From positions 3,008,585-3,057,358 of the forward strand of contig NZ_QXHD01000004.1 in assembly GCF_011009555.1 (NCBI RefSeq): 48,774 bases of DNA. The letters are read 5' to 3'. The position numbers and the translations under genes were made by a program. Of this stretch, positions 32,682-41,282 are shown in pieces (the stretch's first letter is position 1; the number at the start of each line of letters is the position of its first letter). The notes beneath the pieces were generated by a model. The model was given only the letters and a program-made list of their open reading frames with translations. It made no database searches and was not told where the DNA came from. Origin of the DNA: Adonisia turfae CCMR0081 (GTDB lineage: Bacteria > Cyanobacteriota > Cyanobacteriia > Phormidesmidales > Phormidesmidaceae).

Positions 32682-32879
32682 CGGTTAACTGCTGCTTAGG
32701 AGACGCCCAAACCGAACTAAACGTTGGCGTGAAATCTCCTTAACGGTCGAATTGTCTGTGAGTACGGAGTCTACTTGCAACGCTGTAACAAGGCTTCAAA
32801 CATTTTTAAGACTCCGACTTTAGACTAAATGAAAAATAATGATGCACCCATTGTGTCCCCGATCAAACAAGATACGTTT

Positions 32880-32913
32880 GAAAAAATCCCTGCTAAATGT
32901 AGTTGAGCAGGGA
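32880..32913 (-). terminator. hairpin terminator between the pseudokinase and reductase genes
   Basis: Eight-base-pair stem TCCCTGCT / AGCAGGGA with an 11-base loop, followed on the minus strand by a T run opposite the A tract at 32880-32886. It would end a leftward transcript coming from the two-component genes, leaving a 250-base 3' tail, or one that starts inside the gap. Confidence 0.6.
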
Positions 32914-33084
32914 AATAATAAATGCTCTTGCTAACGTATATATGTTAGAACGGAGTAATTTCACCCACTCATATTGATCCGGAGACTTTATCAAAAGTTT
33001 CTAGTTTCCCCATGAATTGCTAAAGATTCTGTAGAGAGTCAAATCATGACTTGACTTTTATGTCTTCATATTACTAACAACATA

Positions 33085-33128
33085 ACTTCCCCCCTAGTAT
33101 CTGAATAATGCCAAACTAGGAGGGAAGT
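33085..33128 (-). terminator. large hairpin just after the receiver-pseudokinase gene
   Basis: ACTTCCCCCCTAG and CTAGGAGGGAAGT pair at 12 of 13 positions around an 18-base loop. It begins 35 bases after the stop. There is no T-tract, so it may protect the 3' end of the mRNA rather than end transcription. Confidence 0.45.
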
Positions 33129-33162
33129 GCTGAATTAAGTTATTTAGGGCGATTTTTCTAGC

Positions 33163-34512
33163 TTAGGATGATAAAGCTTGCCGATAGTTAGACTTTTTCA
33201 GTATTAGTCCTAAAGGGAGCGCCTTAAGGGCTTCACCCGCTGACTCAAAGCGAAGATGGTAATTTGGACTGACCATTCGCTCGAAAAGTTTAATAATGTT
33301 CGAATCTGCCTTGACCAAATCCGTTAGCTTGCCCTTGCTGCTGGTCTTAACGAGCCATTCAGGAGACTGTCCTGTTAATGATTGTAGGACAATCATGCCG
33401 ATGGAATAGACGTCGCTGTTTAGCTGAGGATTACCAGCACGCTGCTCAACGGGTTGATAGTTGTGGTGTTTCAAAATTGCTTGGCGGTAGGCCAATGAAT
33501 GGGACCGCAGATTGACAAATAGCCGCTTGAGGACACCATATTCCACCAGGATGATGCGATCGTCCGATTGACGACGTACAAAGCTTTGGGGATGACATTC
33601 ACAGTGGACAATTTTCCCTTGGTGAAAGGGGTGTATGCTGCTAAGCAAATTGTGGGTTAGCTGCAAGACGTGGCCCATGGATTGCGCACTGTCGAGCTCA
33701 TCGACTAAGGATGTGCCTACAATATCGGACTGTACCCAGTAGAATTTATCATCTTGCTCAAACGAATCTAGGCAAGTGGCAATATCATCCTGTCGAGTGA
33801 TGACCTTGAGAAACTTCATTTCTGAGTCCAGGGCATCACGCACCAGGGGCAGTAGTGAAGAATTTCCGACTGGTAGGTTAAAGACATTGATGATGACTGA
33901 TTTGGCATCATTGTCGAGATCTTTAGCCAATAATCGCTGGCCAAATGTGTTTTCACTCAGCACTCGGCTAACTTCGTAGCGCCCCTTTAGAGACTCCTCA
34001 GAGGACTTGTTCCGGCTAGGCTGCGGAGATGTGAACTGTGTCTTTAATGATGAAAACTCGCTTTCTAATTCTGAAAATTGAGATAGCGCAGATTCTAATT
34101 TTGTGAAGGTTAGGGGGTTGGCTGCTGACGATGTGCTGTCAGGGGATGTCACCCCTAACAATGTATTCACCTTGCCTAGCAGACGCTTAAGTACAATGGG
34201 TTTAGTATCGTAGTCGTTGCAGCCAACTTCTAACGCTGTTTTCCAGTTACCTGATTTATTGTTAGTTGTTAACGCAATGATAGGGATATGTGCCGCTGCC
34301 GTGGATGCTTTCAGGATTTTGATTGACTGCCATCCATCCATCACGGGTAAATCCGTATCCATGATGATTAAATCGGGCTGCTTTTCGATGGCCAGTGATA
34401 CACCTTTGTCGCCATCGGTTGCAGTCAGAACCTCGTATCCGCAATGCTTCAGGCGTCGTTCCAGCATTTTGCGGTTTAATGCATTGTTTTCTACTAACAA
34501 AACCTTAGGCAT
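33163..34512 (-). CDS. response regulator fused to a degenerate protein-kinase domain
   Basis: 449 residues. Residues 1-120 form a receiver domain: VLLVENNALNRKMLERRL, phosphoacceptor Asp52 in LIIMDTDLPVMDGW, Thr82 and Lys104 in YDTKPI. A linker follows, and residues 178-440 have the protein-kinase fold, starting GRYEVSRVL. Catalytic residues are lost: the VAIK lysine is replaced (SVIINVF, about 205-211), HRD becomes HCE (303-305), and DFG becomes EYG (324-326). The later segment NSDVYSIGMIVLQSLTGQSP is well kept, so the fold is intact. It should be a pseudokinase controlled by phosphorylation of the receiver, acting through protein contacts. It lies 81 bases downstream of the heme sensor kinase gene, its likely phosphodonor. 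The output partner is not known. Confidence 0.85.
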   Translation of the reverse strand: MPKVLLVENNALNRKMLERRLKHCGYEVLTATDGDKGVSLAIEKQPDLIIMDTDLPVMDGWQSIKILKASTAAAHIPIIALTTNNKSGNWKTALEVGCNDYDTKPIVLKRLLGKVNTLLGVTSPDSTSSAANPLTFTKLESALSQFSELESEFSSLKTQFTSPQPSRNKSSEESLKGRYEVSRVLSENTFGQRLLAKDLDNDAKSVIINVFNLPVGNSSLLPLVRDALDSEMKFLKVITRQDDIATCLDSFEQDDKFYWVQSDIVGTSLVDELDSAQSMGHVLQLTHNLLSSIHPFHQGKIVHCECHPQSFVRRQSDDRIILVEYGVLKRLFVNLRSHSLAYRQAILKHHNYQPVEQRAGNPQLNSDVYSIGMIVLQSLTGQSPEWLVKTSSKGKLTDLVKADSNIIKLFERMVSPNYHLRFESAGEALKALPLGLILKKSNYRQALSS

Positions 34513-34593
34513 GGCGAATAATAAGGGATAGATTGAACACTCAACGATGTCAGGACGTCATGGTTAAGCTGTCGCCCAACCGACTTAGCAAAA

Positions 34594-36645
34594 TTAGACC
34601 GCAGCACAAACATGCAGTTCTTCTAAAAAGTCTTGCAAATTCAAATCGTTGCGATAGTAGATACTTTGAACATCATTGGCAATTTGGATGCTGATCTCTG
34701 TTTCGATAACTGAATTAGCGATCGCAATAATAGGAATTTCCTCAAACGCCGACGTCTGTCGCAGCGACTTGATACACTGAATCGCATCAGACTCCAGACT
34801 TAAGTCAATTAAAATAAGGGTCGGTGGTTTGTCTACCTGAGCCAGCGTCAAGGCATCGGCACTATTGTCAATACACTTAACTAACCAGGTTTCTTGCTGC
34901 AGCATACGAGTAATAACTTCTTCATTCTTTTCGCGTGCTTGCAGTACTAAAAGCCATGGTTGCTCTTCTTGGATGGGCTGGCGATTGCCTTGAACCACTT
35001 GAGGTAAGCGCAGAGTAAACTGGGAGCCTCTATCAGACTGACTTTCTACTGTAATATCTCCTCCCATCATGTTGGCAAACTGTTTGGTGATGGTCAGGCC
35101 GAGTCCTGTGCCGCCAAACTGTCGAGTGGTTGAACTATCGGCTTGGGCAAAGGCTTCAAAGACCTTTTTCTGTTGTTCCGATGTCATGCCAATGCCAGTG
35201 TCTGTGACAATAAAATCAATCCATGGTTGATCCCCTTCCATGCTTGATTTAACTGTTAAGGCAATGGTTCCATCTTGAGTAAATTTGTTAGCATTACTGA
35301 GCAGGTTTAACAAGCTCTGATACACTTTAGAGTGATCGGCCGAAATTACGTCTACATTAGCTCCCTGATGGACAATTAGCTTATTACCCTTCTTTTGAAT
35401 GAGGGGATTGAGGACATCAGCAACCTGTTCAACTAAGAAGGAAATGGAGAATTCCTCAATGAATAGCTCCATGCGACCTGATTCAATCTTGGAGAGGTCA
35501 AGGACTGAATTAATTAGGGTCAGTAGTTGTTTGCCGGCATCTTGAATACGATACAGATCGGTTTGGGCATCTTCGACAGAAAGGTCTTCAGCTTCTTCAG
35601 CCAGCATCTCACTGTAGCCAATAATGGCATTGAGAGGTGTGCGTAGCTCATGGCTCATATTGGCCAAAAATTCGCTCTTTGCCTGGGTTGACGCTTCAGC
35701 GCTTTCTTTAGCGTGGCTTAAAGATTGTTCCCTGAGGACAACTTCGTTGGCCATGTGCTCAAAGGCTCGAGCCAGTTGCCCCGGCTCGTCGGTGCGGGAT
35801 GTCAAACTGCTGAGGGATGTGGTGCCGTCTGAGTTAGTGGGTAGGGTGACCCGTTGTCCTAGACTGATGTCGCGGATGAGCTTGTTGAGTTGGCCGAGGG
35901 GACTAATCACTGTTTTTCTTAGCAGGTGATTGATGACGCCAATGACGACAGCAAATACACCGGTAAAGATGGCAACCGCGAGTAAGAGATATTGATTTCC
36001 TTCTATAAATACCTGGCTAGAGGGGACGTATATGGTCTGAGCCGCAACGGTTTCTCCTAGTTTCCAGCCGTAGCCATTTTCAGTACCATAGGTTTGCCGC
36101 ATACTGGGTGGCGCATCTGAGGGGATGCCATGGCATTCTAAACAGCTCTCTTTTTCAATGGTGAGCGGGCGGCTGATGTACAGCAGCTTTTTACCCTCCA
36201 TTCTGCGATAACCTTTGAGTTCTTCTAGCTTGCTGTTTTCTCGAAATTGATTGACAACTTGGGTTTCAAACTCGTCTGCTTGATCCCTTGGATTGGTTGG
36301 ATTTAGGGTTGCTTCTTTGTATAGAAAATCCTCATATTCATTCGCGGCGCGGAAACCTTCAAATACTTCCCTGGCGGAATAGGCCGGTACGGTTTCAGGA
36401 ATAAATTCTGTCGCTTCAGCCAGTTCATCTGCCAGATGGGGTCTTACCTGCGCACTGGTGTAGTTTCTGACCGCATTCATGGTTTGGATTAATATTTCTG
36501 CCCGATGGACGATTTCGCCCTCAGCTTTCTGACGCATCGCAGCTGAGAGAATTAACCCACTGGCAATAATGCCCACGAAAAAAATAATCGTTAACATCCT
36601 GGTAAATTGATTACCAAGACTAGAAAGACGGCGTTGAGACCTCAT
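34594..36645 (-). CDS. c-heme (DUF3365/Tll0287-like) hybrid sensor histidine kinase
   Basis: 683 residues. There is a membrane segment at about 18-38, then a sensor domain (about 40-215) of the DUF3365/Tll0287 type with a single heme c motif CLECH (168-172). A second membrane segment lies at 219-240, a HAMP domain at 241-303, and a HisKA domain with His332 in [19 protein letters not shown]. The HATPase domain has [15 protein letters not shown] and GGTGLGLTI. The C-terminal 120 residues are a receiver-like domain with Asp615, but the acidic pair is missing and the Lys is changed (YYRNDL), so it is degenerate. The sensor probably detects redox state or a small ligand at the periplasmic heme. 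It pairs with the receiver-pseudokinase gene downstream. Related Tll0287-like sensors have an unusual heme ligand (Cys in place of Met), which suggests ligand-dependent switching. Confidence 0.87.
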   Translation of the reverse strand: MRSQRRLSSLGNQFTRMLTIIFFVGIIASGLILSAAMRQKAEGEIVHRAEILIQTMNAVRNYTSAQVRPHLADELAEATEFIPETVPAYSAREVFEGFRAANEYEDFLYKEATLNPTNPRDQADEFETQVVNQFRENSKLEELKGYRRMEGKKLLYISRPLTIEKESCLECHGIPSDAPPSMRQTYGTENGYGWKLGETVAAQTIYVPSSQVFIEGNQYLLLAVAIFTGVFAVVIGVINHLLRKTVISPLGQLNKLIRDISLGQRVTLPTNSDGTTSLSSLTSRTDEPGQLARAFEHMANEVVLREQSLSHAKESAEASTQAKSEFLANMSHELRTPLNAIIGYSEMLAEEAEDLSVEDAQTDLYRIQDAGKQLLTLINSVLDLSKIESGRMELFIEEFSISFLVEQVADVLNPLIQKKGNKLIVHQGANVDVISADHSKVYQSLLNLLSNANKFTQDGTIALTVKSSMEGDQPWIDFIVTDTGIGMTSEQQKKVFEAFAQADSSTTRQFGGTGLGLTITKQFANMMGGDITVESQSDRGSQFTLRLPQVVQGNRQPIQEEQPWLLVLQAREKNEEVITRMLQQETWLVKCIDNSADALTLAQVDKPPTLILIDLSLESDAIQCIKSLRQTSAFEEIPIIAIANSVIETEISIQIANDVQSIYYRNDLNLQDFLEELHVCAAV

Positions 36646-36686
36646 AGTGTATGACTCACCCTAAAAGTTAGGCATATAAATAATTT

Positions 36687-36952
36687 GGTGTTGCTGATCC
36701 TTGGCAGGGGTCAATCTAAGAAACACTGATGTAAAGCAATCCTGCCCGATCGCTTCATCCCTTAAATCAGCAACAGCAATAATTCCTCTATGGGTCGATT
36801 ATGTGTTATGCCATGGTGAGGAATAAAGTATGGCTCAACGGTAAAACCAATAATTTATAGGTGTGTAGATATTCGCTAAAATATTTTGGTTCTTTCCTGG
36901 TGGATAGAACCGTAGCTATAGAGTACATTTCATCCGTTATAGCTACTTTTTT
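36687..36952 (+). ncRNA. candidate small structured RNA, plus strand
   Basis: A TATAAA box (36675-36680) is placed to start transcription near 36687. Then follow: a long hairpin with nested stems GTTGCTGAT / ATCAGCAAC (36690-36698 with 36766-36774) and GGCAGG / CCTGCC (36703-36708 with 36741-36746); a second nested hairpin ATTCCTC / GAGGAAT (36782-36788 with 36818-36824) holding ATGG / CCAT (36790-36793 with 36811-36814); GGTTCT / AGAACC (36888-36893 with 36906-36911); and a terminator stem GTAGCTATA / TATAGCTAC (36912-36920 with 36938-36946) with six Ts to 36952. The T run is only on the plus strand. It does not match 6S, tmRNA, SRP or RNase P RNA that I know. Alternatively the first stems could be part of the sensor kinase leader on the minus strand. 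Confidence 0.45.
36912..36952 (+). terminator. plus-strand terminator with no protein gene upstream
   Basis: Nine perfect base pairs GTAGCTATA / TATAGCTAC with a 17-base loop, followed at once by TTTTTT. All protein genes on both sides are on the minus strand, so it must serve an antisense or small RNA transcript. Confidence 0.65.
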
Positions 36953-37147
36953 GGAGAGATATATAATTTCTGTTCCTATTTCTCAAGGCTGAATATTTAG
37001 CTTTGATGAAATCTGTAGATTGAAGGGCTTATCAGTAAAATTACCGTTGCTTTATTTGCAGATGAATGGGTCTGGAGAAAGCGGTCATAACCAGCTCTTA
37101 TGAATTATGTCGCTTTAAAATTGGGCAACTGATAGATCGGCCCTCGA

Positions 37148-38098
37148 CTATTCGACATTTTGTTTTTCTTTACCCATGGGCAACAGTGTGGTGATCTGCC
37201 AGGGTTGTTGTTCGTTTTTTTCGATACTTGGTGTCAGGGTTATCAGGTCTTGGATATTGTGCTCCATGGTTTGACAGATGGCATTTAGGGGCAGATCATT
37301 GCGATCGCACCCAAAAGGATTTTCAATTTCCAGGCCAATTTCTTCCACACCAAACACAGCAAAGGCAACCAGGGCAACCACCGGAATCGTCCACCCGTTG
37401 AGCTCGCTCACCACCTGAAAGGGTAGGGCCAAACAGTACATCACCAGTAGCTGTTTAAGGTGGATCGAGTAGGCCAAGGGCAAGGGTGTGTTGAGGATGC
37501 GTTCGCAGCCGCCCAGGGAATTGACCAAACTGTTTAGTTGTGAGGTCATGGCCTGGAGCTGATAGGCATTAATCCGACCTTTAAGCTGTTGCACCTGTAG
37601 ATAGTCCCCTAGCCAAAAGGCAATTTCTAGCGGTGGGCTATTCATACCCATGAGTTTTTCTAGCTGTGGGGGAGTCACTAGATGGTTCAGCTCATGGGCG
37701 CAAGGCTGCTGTCTCAGATGTTGCTTGGTTGCGATCGCAAATGCCACCAGTAATTTCAGCGCCTGCTCCTTAGACTGGCGGCTGGTATCCACCGACACCC
37801 AGATTTGGCGGGCCAGGTTGCGGGTGGTATTGACGATGTTGCCCCAGAGCTTGCGGCCTTCCCAGAAGCGTTCATAGGAGGCATTGGTGCGAAAGACCAG
37901 CAGCAACCCCAGGACAATGCTGGGGACAACACCGCCTAAAATTGGCCAGGAAACGGCAAAGCCTGCGTTATCCAACAGCGTTACGATCAGGGCAAACCCA
38001 ACACAGATACCGACCCTGGGCATCACCGCCCGAATCACGGAACCGCGCAGGCAAAACAGGGTTTTAAACCAGGGTCGACGATCTTCTGCCATGGTCAT
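37148..38098 (-). CDS. bestrophin-family anion channel
   Basis: 316 residues from the ATG at 38098. The TTG at 38119 in the same frame lies in the heptamer repeat and is unlikely to be used. The start MTMAEDRRPWFKTLFCLRGS leads into four hydrophobic segments: VGICVGFALIVTLLDNAG, SIVLGLLLVFRTNASYERFW, LLVMYCLALPFQVV and IPVVALVAFAVFGVEEIG. RTNASYERFWEGRKLWGNIV is the bestrophin/UPF0187 signature, and GLEIENPFG matches the C-terminal cap. Bestrophin homologues are pentameric chloride or bicarbonate channels. In algae and cyanobacteria they are thought to act at the thylakoid in ion balance or in bicarbonate supply; that role is an inference here. The gene follows ubiD on the same strand. Confidence 0.87.
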   Translation of the reverse strand: MTMAEDRRPWFKTLFCLRGSVIRAVMPRVGICVGFALIVTLLDNAGFAVSWPILGGVVPSIVLGLLLVFRTNASYERFWEGRKLWGNIVNTTRNLARQIWVSVDTSRQSKEQALKLLVAFAIATKQHLRQQPCAHELNHLVTPPQLEKLMGMNSPPLEIAFWLGDYLQVQQLKGRINAYQLQAMTSQLNSLVNSLGGCERILNTPLPLAYSIHLKQLLVMYCLALPFQVVSELNGWTIPVVALVAFAVFGVEEIGLEIENPFGCDRNDLPLNAICQTMEHNIQDLITLTPSIEKNEQQPWQITTLLPMGKEKQNVE

Positions 38099-38103
38099 TG
38101 GTA

Positions 38104-38152
38104 AATTGATAATTAACAATTGACAATTATTAATTGATAATGGTCAATTGCT
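38104..38152. repeat. heptameric AATTNNN tandem repeat (STRR-type) between ubiD and bestrophin
   Basis: Seven consecutive heptamers, each beginning AATT (one AATG): GAT, AAC, GAC, ATT, GAT, GTC and GCT are the variable parts, in order. The array covers the entire gap from the ubiD stop to the bestrophin ATG. It matches the short tandemly repeated sequences with seven-base units known from filamentous cyanobacteria. With no other spacer, the bestrophin ribosome site must be made from repeat sequence. Confidence 0.7.
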
Positions 38153-39662
38153 AGCGGATATCATAGCCAAACAAATTGGGGTCAGCTTCACCCATCTCTA
38201 GATCCCCCAGACCGTATTCAGCCCAGCGGCGTTCCACCATGGCGGCTATCTCTGGATCAGACTTCAGCTCGTCGCCCCACTGGTGATCGGTTTCGGGGGG
38301 TACCTTGGTGGTGGCATCAATGCCCATGCGGCCACCCAGCCCTAGTTTTTCGTTGGCAAAGTCTAAGGAGTCAAAGGGGTTATCCGGCAGGATAAACACA
38401 TCGCGGGTGGGGTCTACTTTAGAGGTGAGCGCCCAGATCACCTGGCGCGGGTCGCGGATATTGATGTCATGGTCGACGACGATGACAAATTTGGTGTAGG
38501 TGAACTGGGGCAGGGCGGTCCAGAAGGCCATGGCGGCACGGCGGGCCTGGCCTGGATAGGCTTTTTTGATGGAAATGACGGCAGCTTTATAACTGAGGGC
38601 TTCCATGGGTAGGAAGAAGTCCACAATTTCGGAAACCTGCTGTCGCAAAATGGGTGTGTAAATGCGGTTGAGGGCGATGGCAATCATCGCTTCTTCTTTA
38701 GGGGGCCGACCGCTAAAGGTGGTTAAGTAAATGGGCTCTTTGCGGTGAGTCACACAATTGAATCGGATCAGTGGGGCCTGCTCATTTTGCGGCCCATAAT
38801 AGCCCATGTGGTCGCCAAAGGGGCCGTCAATGGCGACTTCGCCGGGGGTGATGGTGCCTTCGAGAACAAATTCCGACGTGGCGGGGACTTCTAGATCGAT
38901 GGTTTTACATTTAGCCAAATGCACACCGCTGCCGCCGTAGAGTCCGGCGAAGAGCCATTCGGATAGATCCACAGGGATGGGGGTGGCGGCAGCCATAATA
39001 ATTAGGGGATGGACGCCGATTGCGATCGCAATTTCCAGTTTCTTCCCATTCTCAGCCGCTTTGCGTAAATGTCTGGCTCCGCCCCGCACTGACAGCCACT
39101 GGACGGTCATGGTGTTTTTGCTTTGGAGCTGTAGACGGTAAACGCCGACATTGGGAATACCGGTTTCGCAGTCTTTGGTGATCACCAGCCCCAGGGTAAC
39201 CACTTTACCGCCGTCCTGGGGGTAGGGCTGGATCATGGGAATTTGGGTGAGATCGACGTCGTCGCCTTTGAGGACGACCTGGTGACAGGGTGGCAACAGG
39301 TCTCGCTGGGGTTTGGCTTTGAGGACGTCAAATAGAACTTTGCCAAATTCGATGGCTTGGGAGATTTTTTTGGGGGGCTTGGGCTGCTGGAGCATGCCGA
39401 GCTTTTTGCCCAGGGTTTCTAGCTCCTGGGGGTGTTCCATGCCCATGGACCAGCAGGTGCGTTCTACGGTACCGAGCAAATTAACGACGACGGGGTGGGG
39501 AGAGCCTTTAACGTTTTCGAAGAGGAGGGCGGGGCCGCCGCATTGCAGCATGCGGTTGGAGATTTCTGCTATTTCTAGCTCGGGGTCGACGAGGGCTTTG
39601 ATGCGGCGTAGTTGGCCACGTTGTTCGACTAGGTTAATGAATTCGCGGAGATCTCGGGCCAT
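38151..39662 (-). CDS. ubiD: UbiD-family decarboxylase (quinone biosynthesis)
   Basis: About 503 residues from the ATG at 39662. The frame stays open to 39731, but the extra 23 residues are translated repeat DNA, and the start MARDLREFINLVEQRGQLRR is the usual UbiD N-terminus. Typical motifs are ALLFENVKGSPHPVVVNLLG, GVYRLQLQSKNTMTVQWLS, PGEVAIDGPFGDHMGYYGPQ and VVDHDINIRDPRQVIWAL; the E-x-R-D group of the active site is expected in these stretches. UbiD enzymes use prenylated FMN and Mn to decarboxylate 4-hydroxy-3-prenylbenzoate. In cyanobacteria this fits plastoquinone synthesis, although aromatic acid decarboxylase roles exist in the family. No ubiX gene is nearby. Confidence 0.9.
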   Translation of the reverse strand: MARDLREFINLVEQRGQLRRIKALVDPELEIAEISNRMLQCGGPALLFENVKGSPHPVVVNLLGTVERTCWSMGMEHPQELETLGKKLGMLQQPKPPKKISQAIEFGKVLFDVLKAKPQRDLLPPCHQVVLKGDDVDLTQIPMIQPYPQDGGKVVTLGLVITKDCETGIPNVGVYRLQLQSKNTMTVQWLSVRGGARHLRKAAENGKKLEIAIAIGVHPLIIMAAATPIPVDLSEWLFAGLYGGSGVHLAKCKTIDLEVPATSEFVLEGTITPGEVAIDGPFGDHMGYYGPQNEQAPLIRFNCVTHRKEPIYLTTFSGRPPKEEAMIAIALNRIYTPILRQQVSEIVDFFLPMEALSYKAAVISIKKAYPGQARRAAMAFWTALPQFTYTKFVIVVDHDINIRDPRQVIWALTSKVDPTRDVFILPDNPFDSLDFANEKLGLGGRMGIDATTKVPPETDHQWGDELKSDPEIAAMVERRWAEYGLGDLEMGEADPNLFGYDIR

Positions 39663-39707
39663 GGGGGTAAGTGGGTCTTTGTGGTAATGAGAATCCCGCA
39701 GAGATTT

Positions 39708-39737
39708 CCCCCCTTTAGAAGAGGAGACCAAGGGGGG
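39708..39737. repeat. CCCCCCTT palindromic repeat upstream of ubiD
   Basis: CCCCCCTT (39708-39715) pairs with AAGGGGGG (39730-39737) around 14 bases. It is another form of the dispersed C/G-run repeats of cyanobacteria. It sits 46 bases before the ubiD ATG and makes a false open extension of the ubiD frame. Confidence 0.7.
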
Positions 39738-39870
39738 TCCTCGGTAGATGATGCAAGTTTACGAAACGTAAAGCCGCATTTTCTATTATGCGAGGAAATG
39801 AGCGGGGTGGGATGATTTGGCACAGTGATGAGCGGGGTTGGTCAGGGGAGAAGGGGGTGGGAGATGAGGG

Positions 39871-41139
39871 CTACTCCGCTTCTAATACCGTGACTTCATA
39901 CCGGGCGTAGTCTTGTTCAATCGATTTAATCACTCGCACCGGGCGGACTTCGCCAGGCAACATGGGGGCGTCGCTGCCGTAAACGGCAAGGATGTCTTGG
40001 TTGAGAATTAGTTCTCCGTTGGTATTGTAAAAACTGGCCTGTAGCTTGAGTTTGCGAATGGCACTGTCGCCGGTGTTGGTGACGCTCCATTCGGCATCGA
40101 AAAAGGCGCTGTCGGTGAGGTCGTAAAGGTTGAAGTTTTCGCTGCGGGTGGCTAATGCAAACTTGACCTGGGTGGGTTGCTGAAAACTCCAGGTGTAGTC
40201 GATGGGGGGGGCTTGTGCGTAATTGGGCGGAGCGGGAACCTCGTCGATGGTGGTGAGGTTTAGGCGAACGTCGGTCAGTTCTGGGGTGATTTTTTGGATC
40301 AGGTCAAAGGCGTGGGAATCACCGGGGCGGACGGTGGCGTCATTCTCGGCAATGGCGTCTGTGCTGTCGGTTGCGATCGCCACGCCATCTTTGTTTAAAT
40401 ACTCAATCTGTAGCTGTAGGCTATCGATTTCTTGATCGCTATCGTTGAGCACCACGCCCTGCAACGTGTAGTAAGAGGAATCTGTGTAGTTATCTAACCG
40501 AGATAACCGTGGCTCAATAACGACACCGGGCTGGTCAAAGTTGATGGGAATATCGATTTTGGTACCTGTGCCTGGGGTCTGGCTAGGGGGTTGCCCTGGG
40601 GTGACCTCAAGGACAGCGTCTTGGGTGAGCTGTCTGATTTCGGACCGTTTGACAATCGTGTCAACGGTGAATTTCGAGCCGCCCAACAATAACAGGCCAG
40701 CTAAACCAAACCACAGCAGGCGCTGACGACCACTGACTTCATGTTCCAGGGCGCTGATTAACATGACCGCGTCTTCGTTGCTGGGGTTCAGTTCCAGGCA
40801 ACGTTTGGCTAGGGCAATGGCTTGTTGTTTGTCTTCGATATGCTTGTGTTTGCCGTAGCGCTGATCGTAGGCGTATGTGAGGGTTTGCAGGCTTTCAAAA
40901 TTTAATGGATCCAGGGCTGTTGCCTGGGTGAGTTCTGTGATGGCTTCATCAAGGCAGTCAAAGTCCAGGTAGTTGCGTCCGCGTTCAAGATGGTCCTGGG
41001 CTTTTTGCTGAACAGCAGCTACATCCTCCGAACTCAACCCAACTTCTTCAGCTAGGGCACTGAGTTTATCGGCTGTTAGGGGCTCTTCCCACGCCAATAG
41101 TCGTTGAATATAGGTTTCGATAATTTGCTCACGACCCAT
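39871..41139 (-). CDS. TPR / membrane / FxLYD-like protein, paralogue A
   Basis: 422 residues. The N-terminus MGREQIIETYIQRLLAWEEP and EEVGLSSEDVAAVQQKAQ forms a helical cap shared by all three tandem paralogues. Two or three TPR-like units follow (GRNYLDFDCLDEAITELTQA, LNFESLQTLTYAYDQRY, KRCLELNPSNEDA). A single membrane segment at about 138-157 (WFGLAGLLLLGGS) leads to two beta-rich domains: YYTLQGVVLNDSDQEIDSL and FFDAEWSVTNTGDSAIRKL resemble FxLYD-type sandwiches ('GxVxNxSxxxI'). The N-terminal TPR side should be cytoplasmic and the beta domains outside. It ends with PGEVRPVRVIKSIEQDYARY, as in paralogue B. Function is unknown. It is the last gene of the array in the direction of transcription. 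Confidence 0.75.
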   Translation of the reverse strand: MGREQIIETYIQRLLAWEEPLTADKLSALAEEVGLSSEDVAAVQQKAQDHLERGRNYLDFDCLDEAITELTQATALDPLNFESLQTLTYAYDQRYGKHKHIEDKQQAIALAKRCLELNPSNEDAVMLISALEHEVSGRQRLLWFGLAGLLLLGGSKFTVDTIVKRSEIRQLTQDAVLEVTPGQPPSQTPGTGTKIDIPINFDQPGVVIEPRLSRLDNYTDSSYYTLQGVVLNDSDQEIDSLQLQIEYLNKDGVAIATDSTDAIAENDATVRPGDSHAFDLIQKITPELTDVRLNLTTIDEVPAPPNYAQAPPIDYTWSFQQPTQVKFALATRSENFNLYDLTDSAFFDAEWSVTNTGDSAIRKLKLQASFYNTNGELILNQDILAVYGSDAPMLPGEVRPVRVIKSIEQDYARYEVTVLEAE

Positions 41140-41282
41140 GGGGCACTCCGTTGACCTGGTTATTTCGCCACCATCTACACCATAGCAATACGCAATAAAT
41201 CACGGAATTACGAACAAAATGCCGGTAATTCCTGATTTATCTTTTGCATGAATGTGTTTGCGGTTAACCAATGCGTTATGAC

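Larger units (their letters stand above)
32682..33162. other. 481-base gap with two hairpins downstream of the receiver-pseudokinase gene
   Basis: No gene seen. On the minus strand, TCCCTGCT / AGCAGGGA (32887-32894 with 32906-32913) is followed by a TTTTTT run, a good Rho-independent terminator shape about 250 bases after the pseudokinase stop. A second, larger hairpin (33085-33097 with 33116-33128, 12 of 13 pairs) lies 35 bases after that stop but has no T-tract. The remaining AT-rich sequence should carry the promoter of the ferric-reductase-like gene. Confidence 0.45.
36646..37147. other. 502-base structured non-coding region upstream of the sensor kinase gene
   Basis: Contains the sensor kinase promoter (leftward) and the downstream end of the bestrophin transcript. 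The half from 36675 to 36952 is unusually rich in nested stems and holds a plus-strand terminator that serves no annotated gene; see the ncRNA candidate. The rest (36953-37147) is AT-rich without visible features. Confidence 0.5.

Noticed and set aside
36687..36952. 6S RNA, SRP RNA or tmRNA as identity of the candidate RNA
   Set aside because: The first hairpin is only 85 bases, there is no central bubble flanked by long stems as in 6S, no SRP tetraloop signature and no tRNA-like ends.
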